Assembly: GCF_012290005.1 (NCBI RefSeq) | Contig: NZ_JAAXMS010000003.1 | Coordinates: 558,001-622,000 of the forward strand | DNA length: 64,000 nt | Direction: 5' to 3' | Origin: Crateriforma spongiae | Lineage (GTDB): Bacteria > Planctomycetota > Planctomycetia > Pirellulales > Pirellulaceae | Part shown: positions 27,396 to 37,198 of the stretch, in pieces | How positions within the stretch are numbered: the first letter of the stretch is position 1 | How the letters are laid out: each line of letters begins with the position of its first letter | The notes under the pieces: generated by a model | What the model was told of the DNA's origin: nothing | Databases searched by the model: none | Seen by the model: only the letters and a program-made list of their open reading frames with translations | Position numbers and translations under genes: made by a program

Positions 27396-28460
27396 ATGCG
27401 TTCTATAAAATCAGCCGTCCAGCTGGCATCATTTGCTGCCGCAATCACGGCCGCCGCTGTGATTCAAAATTGCGTTTTGCAGGTACGTTCCGACGCTCAG
27501 GAGACCGAGGTGTCATCCGAAGACCAACCGGCACCCAAATCCATGTGGAATGTGCCATTGAAAACGGCCGGGGGTTCACAATTTTGGACCGACCACGTTC
27601 ACCGGGAAGAATACCGGATTCAGCAGAACGTGTTGACCAAGCACTGGCGGCTGTTGGACCAGAAAGACGTTCGGCGGGCTTGGGGCAGCCGCGAGGCCTG
27701 TGAAGCCGTCTTGGATCAGCTGTGCCCATTGAAGCCCGCGGTCACGTCGGACGCCGGCGGCAAACCAGTCGTGATGTTGCTGCACGGATTGTTTCGCAGC
27801 CACCGGTCGATGATGGGCTTGGAAGACGCGATCGAGAAAGACGAACAGTTGGACGCGGTGACCTACAGCTACGCCAGCACTCGGGGCGGCGTCGCCGAAC
27901 ACGCCGCGGCATTGGCCGATACGCTGCGGTCGCTGCCCAAGGATCGGCCGATCGCCTTTGTCGGCCACAGCATGGGGAACATTGTTGTGCGGCACTTGAT
28001 TGCCGATCTGCAAGCGTCCGGCGATCCGGACCATTTGCTGCCACGCTGCAAGGCGATGGTCATGCTGGGGCCGCCCAACCAGGGCGCGATCATTGCCAAG
28101 CGATTGGCGCAAACGGGTGTGTTCGGCATCGTGACCGGCCAGGGCGGCATGGAGTTGGGGCCGGAATTTGAAAAACTAGAAAAGCACTTGGCCATTCCGC
28201 CGTTCCCCTTCGCAATCGTCGCGGGAGACTTGTCCGATGAAGCCATCCAAAACCCGTTGACCGAGGGCGCCGGTGACTTTGTCGTCAGCGTCGAAGAAGC
28301 TTATTTGCCCGGGGCAGCCGACACCCAGACGTTTCCCCTGCTGCATTCATTCATCATGGACGATCCCGACGTCCAGGCGTACACCATCGATTTCCTAAAG
28401 ACCCACTTGGGCTTGAAGGAATTGCCGACCGGTACACCCGAAGTCTCGGATGCAAACTGA
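27396..28460 (+). CDS. Secreted lipase-like alpha/beta hydrolase
   Basis: A 354-residue protein with an N-terminal signal-like segment (SAVQLASFAAAITAAAV). The alpha/beta hydrolase core has VVMLLHGLFRS (oxyanion HG at 130-131), FVGHSMGNIV with nucleophile Ser192 in GHSMG, and MLGPPNQGAIIAKRL, a lipase-type 'PPNQGS'-like strand. LLHSFI near residue 318 may supply the catalytic His. It is likely exported and cleaves esters or lipids; substrate unknown. ATG at 27396 is chosen since it starts the signal segment; the frame is open upstream to 27129. It diverges from the copper ATPase gene. Confidence 0.78.
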   Translation: MRSIKSAVQLASFAAAITAAAVIQNCVLQVRSDAQETEVSSEDQPAPKSMWNVPLKTAGGSQFWTDHVHREEYRIQQNVLTKHWRLLDQKDVRRAWGSREACEAVLDQLCPLKPAVTSDAGGKPVVMLLHGLFRSHRSMMGLEDAIEKDEQLDAVTYSYASTRGGVAEHAAALADTLRSLPKDRPIAFVGHSMGNIVVRHLIADLQASGDPDHLLPRCKAMVMLGPPNQGAIIAKRLAQTGVFGIVTGQGGMELGPEFEKLEKHLAIPPFPFAIVAGDLSDEAIQNPLTEGAGDFVVSVEEAYLPGAADTQTFPLLHSFIMDDPDVQAYTIDFLKTHLGLKELPTGTPEVSDAN

Positions 28461-28510
28461 GCGGATTGACCGACGGCTAGAGTTACCGAGCTTTTGGGCT
28501 GTCGTTATCA

Positions 28511-28546
28511 CAGTGCGTCGAGCGACGCATGCGTCGCCCGACACTG
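28511..28546. repeat. Nested palindrome in the leader of the PQQ-propeller gene
   Basis: GCGACGCATGCGTCGC (28522-28537) is a perfect 16-bp palindrome. Outside it, CAGTG...CACTG-type arms (28511-28515 and 28542-28546 with GTCG/CGAC) extend the pairing with a small bulge. It ends 4 bases before the GGGGAGAAG ribosome-binding sequence of the next gene, so an RNA hairpin or a dimeric regulator site could control it. Confidence 0.6.
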
Positions 28547-28565
28547 CATCGGGGAGAAGACTGCT

Positions 28566-29876
28566 TTGAATCGAATCATTCACGCTGCGTTGGTTTTGGG
28601 GGCCGTGTTGTTTGCTTCGATGCGAGACGCTGGTTCGGCGTCAGCGGCGGACTCCGCTGTCACGACAACCGGGGATCAAACGGGCTCCGGTGCAAGCGTC
28701 TGGAACCAGTGGCGTGGCCCCGATCGCGATGGACGCATCCCGGGATCGTCGTGGCCGGACAAGCTGGACGGCAGGTTGCAATTGCAATGGTCCAAAGATC
28801 ATTCACCCAGCTACAGCGGGCCGGTGTTGCTGGATGATCTGGTCTTCACCACCGAAACCATTGACCGCAAGTATGAACAGGTCACGGCGTATCGGTTGTC
28901 CGACGGGCAAATGGTTTGGAACCGTCGCTGGGAAGGTCATATGGCGGTCCCGTTCTTTGCCGCCAAGAACGGTGATTGGATTCGTTCCACCCCCGCGTGC
29001 GTTCCCGGTCATTTGGTGATTCTGGGGATGCGGGACGTGTTGGTTTCGTTGGATCCGCAGACCGGACAAGAGAATTGGAGGAACGACTTGCCTGCCAGCG
29101 AGGGTACGCCCCTGCAACCTTTCGGTGCGGTTTGCTCTCCACTGATTGACGGGGACGTCGTTTATGTGCAGTCCGGCGGTGGGCTGATTAAGGTGGACTT
29201 GGCCACCGGGCGAGTCCTGTGGACGGTCTTGGGCGGTTCGTCGGACATGATGTCCAGTGGCGCGTTTTCCAGTCCGGTCATGGCGGTGATCGCGGGCAAG
29301 AAACAGTTGGTGGTGCAAACACGACTGGAGTTGTGCGGCGTGGATCCCGACGATGGGACCGTGCTTTGGAAGACGCCGGTGGAGGCGTTTCGGGGAATGA
29401 ATATCTTGACGCCGCTTGTGATCGGCGACCGAATCTTTACCGCCGCCCACAGCGGACGCAGCCACCTTTTTCAGATCGCCAACGATGATCCAGACGGCTG
29501 GACGGTCAACGAGGTTTGGAGTCAAAAGACGCAGGGTTACATGTCATCGCCCGTCGTGATTGACGGCAACGTGTATCTGCATTTGAAGAACCAGCGGTTC
29601 ACTTGCTTGGATTTACAAGACGGCAGCATTCGTTGGACGTCGCGTCCGATCGGCGACTACTGCAGCTTGGTTCACAATGATCGGCAAATCTTGTCGCTTG
29701 CCAATGACGGCGTTCTGCGTTTGATCGAACCGACGTCGGACGAGTTTCGCGTGGTGGATACAGCGCAAGTCGCTACCGACGCTTGGGCTCACCTGGCAGT
29801 GCGTGACGACCTGGTCGTCGTGCGCGATTTGAATTCGCTGCGTCTGTACCGTTGGACCGATTCAGCGAATCGTTGA
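28566..29876 (+). CDS. Exported PQQ-like beta-propeller protein
   Basis: A 436-residue protein with a signal peptide (LNRIIHAALVLGAVLFASM, cleavage near SASAAD). The mature part has repeating beta-propeller blades with the PQQ-enzyme repeat pattern, such as LVSLDPQTGQENWR, LIKVDLATGRVLWT, LCGVDPDDGTVLWK and FTCLDLQDGSIRWT, and an N-terminal WNQWRGPDRDGR motif common to planctomycete members of this group. It is a BamB/PQQ-like scaffold; no catalytic residues are evident. Start TTG at 28566 was chosen because GGGGAGAAG lies 7-15 bases before it; the open frame reaches 28494. Its last 15 bases overlap the converging lipoprotein gene. Confidence 0.75.
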   Translation: MNRIIHAALVLGAVLFASMRDAGSASAADSAVTTTGDQTGSGASVWNQWRGPDRDGRIPGSSWPDKLDGRLQLQWSKDHSPSYSGPVLLDDLVFTTETIDRKYEQVTAYRLSDGQMVWNRRWEGHMAVPFFAAKNGDWIRSTPACVPGHLVILGMRDVLVSLDPQTGQENWRNDLPASEGTPLQPFGAVCSPLIDGDVVYVQSGGGLIKVDLATGRVLWTVLGGSSDMMSSGAFSSPVMAVIAGKKQLVVQTRLELCGVDPDDGTVLWKTPVEAFRGMNILTPLVIGDRIFTAAHSGRSHLFQIANDDPDGWTVNEVWSQKTQGYMSSPVVIDGNVYLHLKNQRFTCLDLQDGSIRWTSRPIGDYCSLVHNDRQILSLANDGVLRLIEPTSDEFRVVDTAQVATDAWAHLAVRDDLVVVRDLNSLRLYRWTDSANR

Positions 29877-31205
29877 GTTTGCTGAATCCGCATCTGCGTC
29901 GGATTCGTCGGCCATTGCCGTCTTCACACGCTGGACATCGTCCCCCCGGGGCATCCAACCGTTCGCACCGGCGGGCTTGTCCAGACGCACGACACCTTCG
30001 CATGACAGTTTGTCGTCATTGGTCGCCAGGGTTGCTTGGATGACCACTTCGCTGACCGACGGTGGGACGTCGTCCCACATGACGGGGATTCGCAGGCCGC
30101 TGACGGGAACCCGACTAACCAGCCCGCGGACTTCGGCAGGATCAAATTCCCATTTCGCCAAAACGGAAAGCTCATCCGATTCGGTCGGGTCGATCGCAAC
30201 CACGTTTAACTTGGCGTCGATGTCGAATTCGGCCAGATCCAGCGGTCGGTCCGAAAGGTCAGTGGCCGTCACCGTCAGCAGCATGCCGTTGGCAGGTTGG
30301 TCGGCCGGGTGGTCTTCGTCGCCGAACTGGTGTGGACCGGAAAAGCCGCGGTGAAGCGACAGCTTGATCGGCGAGGCATCGGATCGAACGCCCAGTTCTT
30401 TCAGCGAATCGGGCAACGGCACCTTGCCCGGCGGATCTTCGGCGGGGGTTCCTGGAGTCGGTGGCGGCAGGATTTCACCGGGTTCGATGGGCGGGATCTG
30501 CAGATCAAACTTGCCCGGCGGTTCCGGCTCGCTGGGCGGCATCGCCTCGCCGATGTCGGGTGTACCGGTGTCGTCGGCCGGGGCCGGCAATTCATTGGGT
30601 GCCCCGTTGGTTTCCAGATCGCCGACACCGGGTGGAATGACTTCGCCCTCGTCAATCCAAGCACTCGGATCATCCAGGTCGTCCAAATCGGGCATGCCGC
30701 TGTCGTCGCCCACCGGTGGCAACACGCGGTTGGTGGCATCGGCCTTGGGCGAATCGGCAGGTGGAATAGCGGTATCGGCCGGTTCAATCGCATCGGGGAC
30801 CGGATCGGCATTCGGTCGCTGGTCGGCGATCGGCTCCGGCGGCGAATCCGTCGATTCGACGCGGGGCGTGGTCGTCCGCGGTTGGGCCAGTTCGGTTGGT
30901 GGGTTTCGGTAGGTCGAACGTGATTCGGCGTTGGCAGTCGATCGTGTTCGTTCGCGTCGTTCTCGTTCCCGCTTCAGCTTTTCGGCCAGAACTTGGTTCT
31001 CGTAATCAGCCTGGTACAGCTGATCTTCCAGCAATCGGACCTCGCTGGTCAGCTTTTGGACGTACAAGTCCTGCTTCGCACGGCTGCGGCAACCGCCCAG
31101 TGTTGCGATGCAGATCGACAGCAACACGATGGGCAACAATCGAAACGCCGCGGCGCTCGATGGCGGCGTGAACGGGTGGGGCGGCGACGGCGTGTTAGCG
31201 ATCAA
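29862..31205 (-). CDS. Probable lipoprotein with coiled coil and acidic Pro-rich region
   Basis: A 447-residue protein. The N-terminal hydrophobic segment FRLLPIVLLSICIATLGGC ends in a lipobox (LGGC, Cys39), so it is probably a lipid-anchored periplasmic protein. Residues about 45-90 form a coiled coil (KLTSEVRLLEDQLYQADYENQ), about 95-270 are Pro/Asp/Glu-rich and probably disordered (PPxxPGExxPPP patterns), and the C-terminal 170 residues look globular. Start is TTG at 31203-31205 with no Shine-Dalgarno site; no better start precedes the signal. Overlaps the PQQ-propeller gene end by 15 bases. Function unknown. Confidence 0.65.
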   Translation of the reverse strand: MIANTPSPPHPFTPPSSAAAFRLLPIVLLSICIATLGGCRSRAKQDLYVQKLTSEVRLLEDQLYQADYENQVLAEKLKRERERRERTRSTANAESRSTYRNPPTELAQPRTTTPRVESTDSPPEPIADQRPNADPVPDAIEPADTAIPPADSPKADATNRVLPPVGDDSGMPDLDDLDDPSAWIDEGEVIPPGVGDLETNGAPNELPAPADDTGTPDIGEAMPPSEPEPPGKFDLQIPPIEPGEILPPPTPGTPAEDPPGKVPLPDSLKELGVRSDASPIKLSLHRGFSGPHQFGDEDHPADQPANGMLLTVTATDLSDRPLDLAEFDIDAKLNVVAIDPTESDELSVLAKWEFDPAEVRGLVSRVPVSGLRIPVMWDDVPPSVSEVVIQATLATNDDKLSCEGVVRLDKPAGANGWMPRGDDVQRVKTAMADESDADADSANSTIR

Positions 31206-31398
31206 TTTGCCGGGTGCGGCGCTGGAATGAAAGAAAATTTTGAATTTCGCTCATGTCCAACTACCAAGCAGCCGACGCGGCGGTCAATGCGAGATTGCCA
31301 TGTCTGGATAGGAAGATTGCCAGGTCTCGACAGGAAACCGAGACGCCGCTGTGCAAACACGTGTCATTGCCGGCCGCGGGCAAGACTGGGAAAGGCAT

Positions 31399-31442
31399 AA
31401 AAAAAGCAGCGGGCCGCGCCGATGGTTCGGCGGGCCCGCTGC
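31399..31442 (-). terminator. Strong intrinsic terminator after gap
   Basis: On the minus strand GCAGCGGGCC pairs with GGCCCGCTGC (10 bp), with an inner GCCGA-ACCA-TCGGC stem, followed by seven T's. It lies 67-110 bases past the gap stop codon, in the 303-bp gap (31206-31508) before the lipoprotein gene; nothing else is evident in that gap. Confidence 0.9.
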
Positions 31443-31508
31443 GTGGCATGTTTGACAAAGGTGCGGTGAAGCGATTCGTGTCCGAATCACTCGCCGGCCG
31501 GTCGGCGA

Positions 31509-32648
<1,140 letters not shown>

Positions 32649-32660
32649 TTATAGGAAAGC

Positions 32661-33503
32661 ATGACCGACTTGAAACAGCCCCCGCCCGATCCGACGCCGC
32701 CACAGTGGCGACGACCGCGCGGCGTGGCCCCGGGAACCTGGCAGTATCTTCATCAGCGGACGATCGCCGACCATTACGACGCGTTTGTGGCCGATACACC
32801 GCTGTGCCACTTAGATGATGAATTCCTGGCGGAATTGTTCCCGCGACGCGAAACCGCAGGCTGTCGGATCGCCGATTTGGGATGCGGGACCGGCCGATCG
32901 GCGATTCCGCTGGCCCGACGCGGTTACGACGTGGTCGCGATCGACCTGAGCCGACCGATGCTGCAGAACCTGATGCGGCGAGTCGCACAAGAGATTCCGA
33001 CGGATTCACAGCCCGATTTACCGATCGGACGCATCGATCCGGTCCAAGCCAACCTGGTCGAAATGGGGGCGCTGGCCGACGATTCGGTCGACCACACCAT
33101 CTGCATGTTCAGCACGCTGGGCATGATTCAGGGACACGCCAATCGAAACGCCGTACTGAAGCATGCCCGCCGGATGACCCGCGACGGAGGCCGGTTGGTG
33201 GTGCATGTCCACCATCGTGCGGCTTGGTTTGCCGAACCCGGTGGGATGCGTCGCTGGCTGGCTTCGGCGGTGAAGTCCTGGACCCGGAAGGATCTGGAGT
33301 TCGGCGATCACGTTTATGCCTATCGCGGGCTCAGCCAGATGTTCTTGCACCGGTTTTCACAAACTGAAATCACGGCGGCCGTTCACCAGGCCGGTTGGAC
33401 CGTCGATCAGGTGCACCGAATCGCCGCCGATGGCACGGGCTTTTTGTCCAGACGACCACGTTTGCCGTCAAAGATCGGCGGGTTCATCGTGGTCGCGCGG
33501 TGA
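32661..33503 (+). CDS. Class I SAM-dependent methyltransferase
   Basis: A 280-residue protein. Motif I is IADLGCGTGRSAIPLA (about 70-85) followed by acidic loop VVAIDLSRPML; FSTLGMIQG and RDGGRLVVHVHHR correspond to later Rossmann strands. AGGAAAGC stands directly before the ATG. The methyl acceptor cannot be predicted. The N-terminus has about 30 Pro-rich residues before the domain. It diverges from gap and converges on a GYF_2-domain gene. Confidence 0.8.
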   Translation: MTDLKQPPPDPTPPQWRRPRGVAPGTWQYLHQRTIADHYDAFVADTPLCHLDDEFLAELFPRRETAGCRIADLGCGTGRSAIPLARRGYDVVAIDLSRPMLQNLMRRVAQEIPTDSQPDLPIGRIDPVQANLVEMGALADDSVDHTICMFSTLGMIQGHANRNAVLKHARRMTRDGGRLVVHVHHRAAWFAEPGGMRRWLASAVKSWTRKDLEFGDHVYAYRGLSQMFLHRFSQTEITAAVHQAGWTVDQVHRIAADGTGFLSRRPRLPSKIGGFIVVAR

Positions 33504-33526
33504 CCAGCAGATCGGAATGATGGTGA

Positions 33527-34195
33527 CTAGCGGGTGACGATATAGATCAAGACGGCGACCAGCGCCACGCACACGCCGGCCAGCATGCCGATTGAAACCC
33601 CACGCCGGTCCGTCCGTTTGCCACGAGTCGCGCCGATCGCGGGATCGCCGGCCAATTGGATCGCGTCGCCGGTGCCATCGATGGGGGCGACTTGGTCGGT
33701 ATCGATCGCCGCGGGTTCTGCGTTGCCTGCGTCGGCGGCCGCCTCGGTGCGGGCGTCGACTGCTTGCGACGCCAGGGGCAATTTGTCCACTCGTTCGGGA
33801 AACGCTTCAGGGGCCGGTCGCCACTGGGGCCAACCGTCACGCCAAACCAAGGCGTCATGAGCCACGCGACCATCGTCGATCCACTGGGCCAATGTTTCGC
33901 TGGTTGCCGGCCCGTACTGACCTCCTTCGGCCGGACGTACGTACCAAGCCGCGTCCGGATCGTCCAGCAACGAATCCGCGATCGGCGCGGTCACGGCGGG
34001 CTGGACCGGTGGCTTTTGACCGGTGTCGTCGCTGGCCTCGTCATCGCCGGTATCAACGGAGATCGAAAAATCAGCGTCGGACAAAGGGATCCGAAATCGC
34101 TTCTTGCACTCCGGACAAACGCCTCGTTTTCCCGCCAATTCGTTCTTGATGTTCAGTCCCTTGCCACAATGATGGCAGGCAAATCGGATTCCCAT
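33527..34195 (-). CDS. Zinc-ribbon, GYF_2-domain, tail-anchored membrane protein
   Basis: A 222-residue protein. The N-terminus MGIRFACHHCGKGLNIKNELAGKRGVCPECKKRF-type region holds two CxxC pairs, that is, a zinc ribbon (residues 7-10 and 27-30). A GYF_2 domain follows (AAWYVRPAEGGQYGPATSETLAQWI, about 85-130, ending in DGWPQWRPA). A low-complexity Ala/Asp linker leads to a C-terminal membrane segment SIGMLAGVCVALVAVLIYIV. The combination is common in planctomycetes; its role is unknown. Start ATG at 34193-34195. Confidence 0.75.
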   Translation of the reverse strand: MGIRFACHHCGKGLNIKNELAGKRGVCPECKKRFRIPLSDADFSISVDTGDDEASDDTGQKPPVQPAVTAPIADSLLDDPDAAWYVRPAEGGQYGPATSETLAQWIDDGRVAHDALVWRDGWPQWRPAPEAFPERVDKLPLASQAVDARTEAAADAGNAEPAAIDTDQVAPIDGTGDAIQLAGDPAIGATRGKRTDRRGVSIGMLAGVCVALVAVLIYIVTR

Positions 34196-34358
34196 GGCGT
34201 CAAGATCAGATCGAAAAGCGGGCCGAACGGTGTCAATCCGGCGGGGTGTTTCTGGCGCGGACTTCCCCGCGCCGTGCACCATCAGTGTAGTGCAATCGTC
34301 ACCGCGATTCGTCCCCCACGGACTGACCCGGCCGATGCCCGCTGACGACCATCAGGAA

Positions 34359-36455
34359 TCAAGGCTGGATCATCCACCACAGACGGTGCAGACGCAGCTT
34401 TTCCGGGATCTTGCCGTCACGCATTGAACGATCTGCTTCGGAAACCAGCGGCGGCACGTCGTCCCAACCCGCCAGGAAGCACAGGTGGTCCAGACGCGAA
34501 TCGGCATCGGCCACGCTGGCCAACCAGGCGACGGGATACGTGTCTTCGCGAACCGGAAAATCACGCATCTGTAACTGACGCAACTGTTCCCGCGCCGAAA
34601 GGCCGTCATCGTTGGCGGCACCCGAGTGAAGACCCTGTGCCAAGACGACTTGGTCGTTTTCGATCCGCAGCAATCCGCCGCCGGTCGCCATCACCAATTC
34701 GCCACGCTTGCGCATCGAGATCCGACTGACCGCCGCCCGCGAAGCCGCAAAGGCCGCATAGGCTTGATCGTCGGCCGGATCGATTGTCCATGGTTGGTCG
34801 GTCGATAACGACGCGGCAGTGGTCCGATCGGCCGGCGGCGAAGCGACGACCAGCGCGATGGTACGAGCCAAATCGAACTGGTTGGCCCACAGATCGGCAA
34901 CCAACGTTTGTTCGATCTGGCCCAAAGTCGCGTCCATCGGTGCACTGTCGACATCGACCAAACTGCCCTGCAGCGGACGTTGATAAACCGATTCCCAGAT
35001 CGCGTTGACCAGACCATCGGCAACCGCGGGTGAACGCGTCAACGATTGGGCCCACCGCGTTCGTTGTTCGATTCGACCGTCCAAATCAAGAACTTCGCGA
35101 TTGCCATCACCGCCGCGTGAAGCGGTTGGTGCCGGCCAAGTGTCACCGACCACCCAGCGGATCACTGCGCCTGGTCGGGTCATCACCCGTCGTCCGTCGG
35201 TCGCGTCGAAGAAGACCGGCGAATCGGCGTCGCTGGATGGACGATTGCGAATCAGACCGGCAAATGCCCAGTATTCTTGTTGCGCCGCACCGGTGTCGAC
35301 CAACGCGTCATGACAACGTAAACAACGGACATCGCGACCCATCGATAACGATGCGAATCGTCCCACCATCGCGTGTGGGCCGCCCCGTGACATTGCTTTG
35401 GCGAATGCGGCCGAATCGGGATGCTGTCCGCCCATCAGGTCTGCCAACCACACCGCCGCGTTGTCACCGTCGCGGATCACTTCAGCCAGCGACTGAATCA
35501 ACGCTTGTCGCTTTTGTGTTCCCACACTTTGCAAGCCGCCATCGGTCCAATCGTCCAACAATTGACGTGCGACCGTCCTGGACTGGTCGGAACCCATCAG
35601 CACCTGTCGAATCCGGTCCGCATCGTCGTGTAACGAAGGATCCAGATCCACATTCAAGCGGTCGCGTACAAATTGGGCCCATTGTTGATCGCTTCGCTGT
35701 GGCGTCGGTGTGACGCCAAGCGATGTCCAGTAGCGTTCAAACTGGTCGTCCAGCAGATCATCAACCACCGCGACGTTCAACGCCGGCGGTCGTTGCGATT
35801 CCAACCAACGTTCGATCCGCTGCACCGCCACCGCGGTGTTACCTGGGTTGTTGCGGGTGGTTGCACCGGAGCCATCGCTGCCGTCGTGAAGCGTTTTGAC
35901 GCTCGGCAAGTTGTCGGGGGACGCATCGGCCAAAGCCGAATCTGTCGGTCGATCCGGCGTCGCCGCAAATTGATCGGGGGGCTCCGGTGCATCATTCTGT
36001 TTGAATGCATCGCCCTGCCCCGGTTCGTTATCGGCGGCCACGGTGTCCCTGTCGGGACCCACAGGCTTTTCTGCCACCGAGGGGGCGTCACCGGTCGGTC
36101 GCGTGTCCCAGCCGTACCAGGCCAAGGCAAGCAACAACGAAGCGGCCAAGGTCATCACCACGGCCAACGTTGTTCTGGAACCCGACGCATCGGGCCCACC
36201 AGAGGGCTGGACCACCGGGCGCGGATCTTGCGGCGCATCCGAGCCATCGTTTTCTACTTTTGAAACTCGGTCACGCCGAACGACCGGAGGTGGTTGGACG
36301 TTTTCGGTTTCCTGGCTCAGTCGACGCAGAATCTTTGACGACAGATCGGGCGGATCACTGTTGTTCAGGATTTCGCGCAGCAACCCGTCCAAGACCAAGT
36401 CCTGGCCTTCGTCGCCGTCGTCGAATTCGCGGTCGTTTGGGTTCGTCGCGTTCAT
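34359..36455 (-). CDS. Probable membrane anti-sigma factor fused to a diverged DUF1549/DUF1553 cytochrome-like domain
   Basis: A 698-residue protein starting 3 bases after the ECF sigma gene, the usual place of an anti-sigma factor. Residues 1-93 are acidic and cytoplasmic in style (LLREILNNSDPPDLSSKILRRL). One membrane span lies at 94-114 (TTLAVVMTLAASLLLALAWYG), then a 95-residue disordered Asp/Pro linker. Residues 210-698 read as a diverged DUF1549/DUF1553 unit: a CXXCH haem motif CLRCH at 378-382 followed by QQEYWAFAGLIRN, and PAVADGLVNAIWESVYQRPL, aligning by eye with the CTQCH...QQKFWEFNSFFR and IVNRMWAHFLGYG blocks of the gene at 38525-40249. I infer a redox- or haem-linked signalling protein. 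No test of haem binding is possible here. Confidence 0.65.
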   Translation of the reverse strand: MNATNPNDREFDDGDEGQDLVLDGLLREILNNSDPPDLSSKILRRLSQETENVQPPPVVRRDRVSKVENDGSDAPQDPRPVVQPSGGPDASGSRTTLAVVMTLAASLLLALAWYGWDTRPTGDAPSVAEKPVGPDRDTVAADNEPGQGDAFKQNDAPEPPDQFAATPDRPTDSALADASPDNLPSVKTLHDGSDGSGATTRNNPGNTAVAVQRIERWLESQRPPALNVAVVDDLLDDQFERYWTSLGVTPTPQRSDQQWAQFVRDRLNVDLDPSLHDDADRIRQVLMGSDQSRTVARQLLDDWTDGGLQSVGTQKRQALIQSLAEVIRDGDNAAVWLADLMGGQHPDSAAFAKAMSRGGPHAMVGRFASLSMGRDVRCLRCHDALVDTGAAQQEYWAFAGLIRNRPSSDADSPVFFDATDGRRVMTRPGAVIRWVVGDTWPAPTASRGGDGNREVLDLDGRIEQRTRWAQSLTRSPAVADGLVNAIWESVYQRPLQGSLVDVDSAPMDATLGQIEQTLVADLWANQFDLARTIALVVASPPADRTTAASLSTDQPWTIDPADDQAYAAFAASRAAVSRISMRKRGELVMATGGGLLRIENDQVVLAQGLHSGAANDDGLSAREQLRQLQMRDFPVREDTYPVAWLASVADADSRLDHLCFLAGWDDVPPLVSEADRSMRDGKIPEKLRLHRLWWMIQP

Positions 36456-36458
36456 GGT

Positions 36459-37070
36459 TCAGGTGTCGGACTCGGTCTGATTCAGACGTTGGTCGACGCA
36501 ATCACGTAGTTGTTTCTTGGCCCGCTGCATCAAGTTTCGCGCGCCGTGATCGGTGATCCCCAAGGCGTCGCCGATTTCGATCCGGCTGGCCTGTTCGGCA
36601 AACCGCATCCTCAACGCCATCTGGGCACGATCGGTCAATTGTTTCAAACACTGCCGCAACGCATCGGTTGCGGCGTCACCGGTCAAATCCTTTCCGGCCC
36701 AGCGTTGCCAGGCCTCATCCAGAACCACCGAATCACCCACCGTTCGCATCCGCCCGGTCTTACGATGCTGGGAAATCAGCAAGTTGTAGGCGGTACGACG
36801 CAGATAGCCGGCGGTCGCGGAATCATTGTGTTGAACGAAGTTTTTCCGCCGCAGTACTCGCAGGAATGTGTCCTGCGTCAAATCATCCGCCGTGGCTTCG
36901 TCGCACCCCAGCATGCGCAGGTACCGCCAGACGCCACGTTGGTGGCGTTGGATCAGCTGGGCGGGCGTCAAATTCGCGTCGTCGGCCGATTCGTCGGACG
37001 GGACCTGTGGCGTCACAGGGCGACCATCCGGATCGGTCGACGCGGCGGGCGGGTCATCCGATCCGGGCAT
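36459..37070 (-). CDS. ECF-type RNA polymerase sigma factor
   Basis: A 203-residue protein. Region 2 is WRYLRMLGCDEATADDLTQDTFLRVLRRKNF (about 49-79), with the DDLTQDTF core; region 4 is LTDRAQMALRMRFAEQASRIEIGDALGITDHGARNLMQRAKKQL. The N-terminal 35 residues are an acidic Pro-rich extension. ATG at 37068-37070 follows a TTG by one codon. It is placed between the DUF1501 gene (129 bases upstream on the same strand) and the putative anti-sigma gene (3 bases downstream), forming a candidate regulatory operon. Confidence 0.85.
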   Translation of the reverse strand: MPGSDDPPAASTDPDGRPVTPQVPSDESADDANLTPAQLIQRHQRGVWRYLRMLGCDEATADDLTQDTFLRVLRRKNFVQHNDSATAGYLRRTAYNLLISQHRKTGRMRTVGDSVVLDEAWQRWAGKDLTGDAATDALRQCLKQLTDRAQMALRMRFAEQASRIEIGDALGITDHGARNLMQRAKKQLRDCVDQRLNQTESDT

Positions 37071-37198
37071 CAAGCTTTCACAGCGGGGCGAAGTCAGTCG
37101 TTACCAAGCGGCTTGGGCGAAACCGTTTCCTTCCGTCAGGGCCCCGCGGCGATCGTCTGCGTGCCCCATCGGTGGTGCCGCAGTGGCGATCCGCTTCG

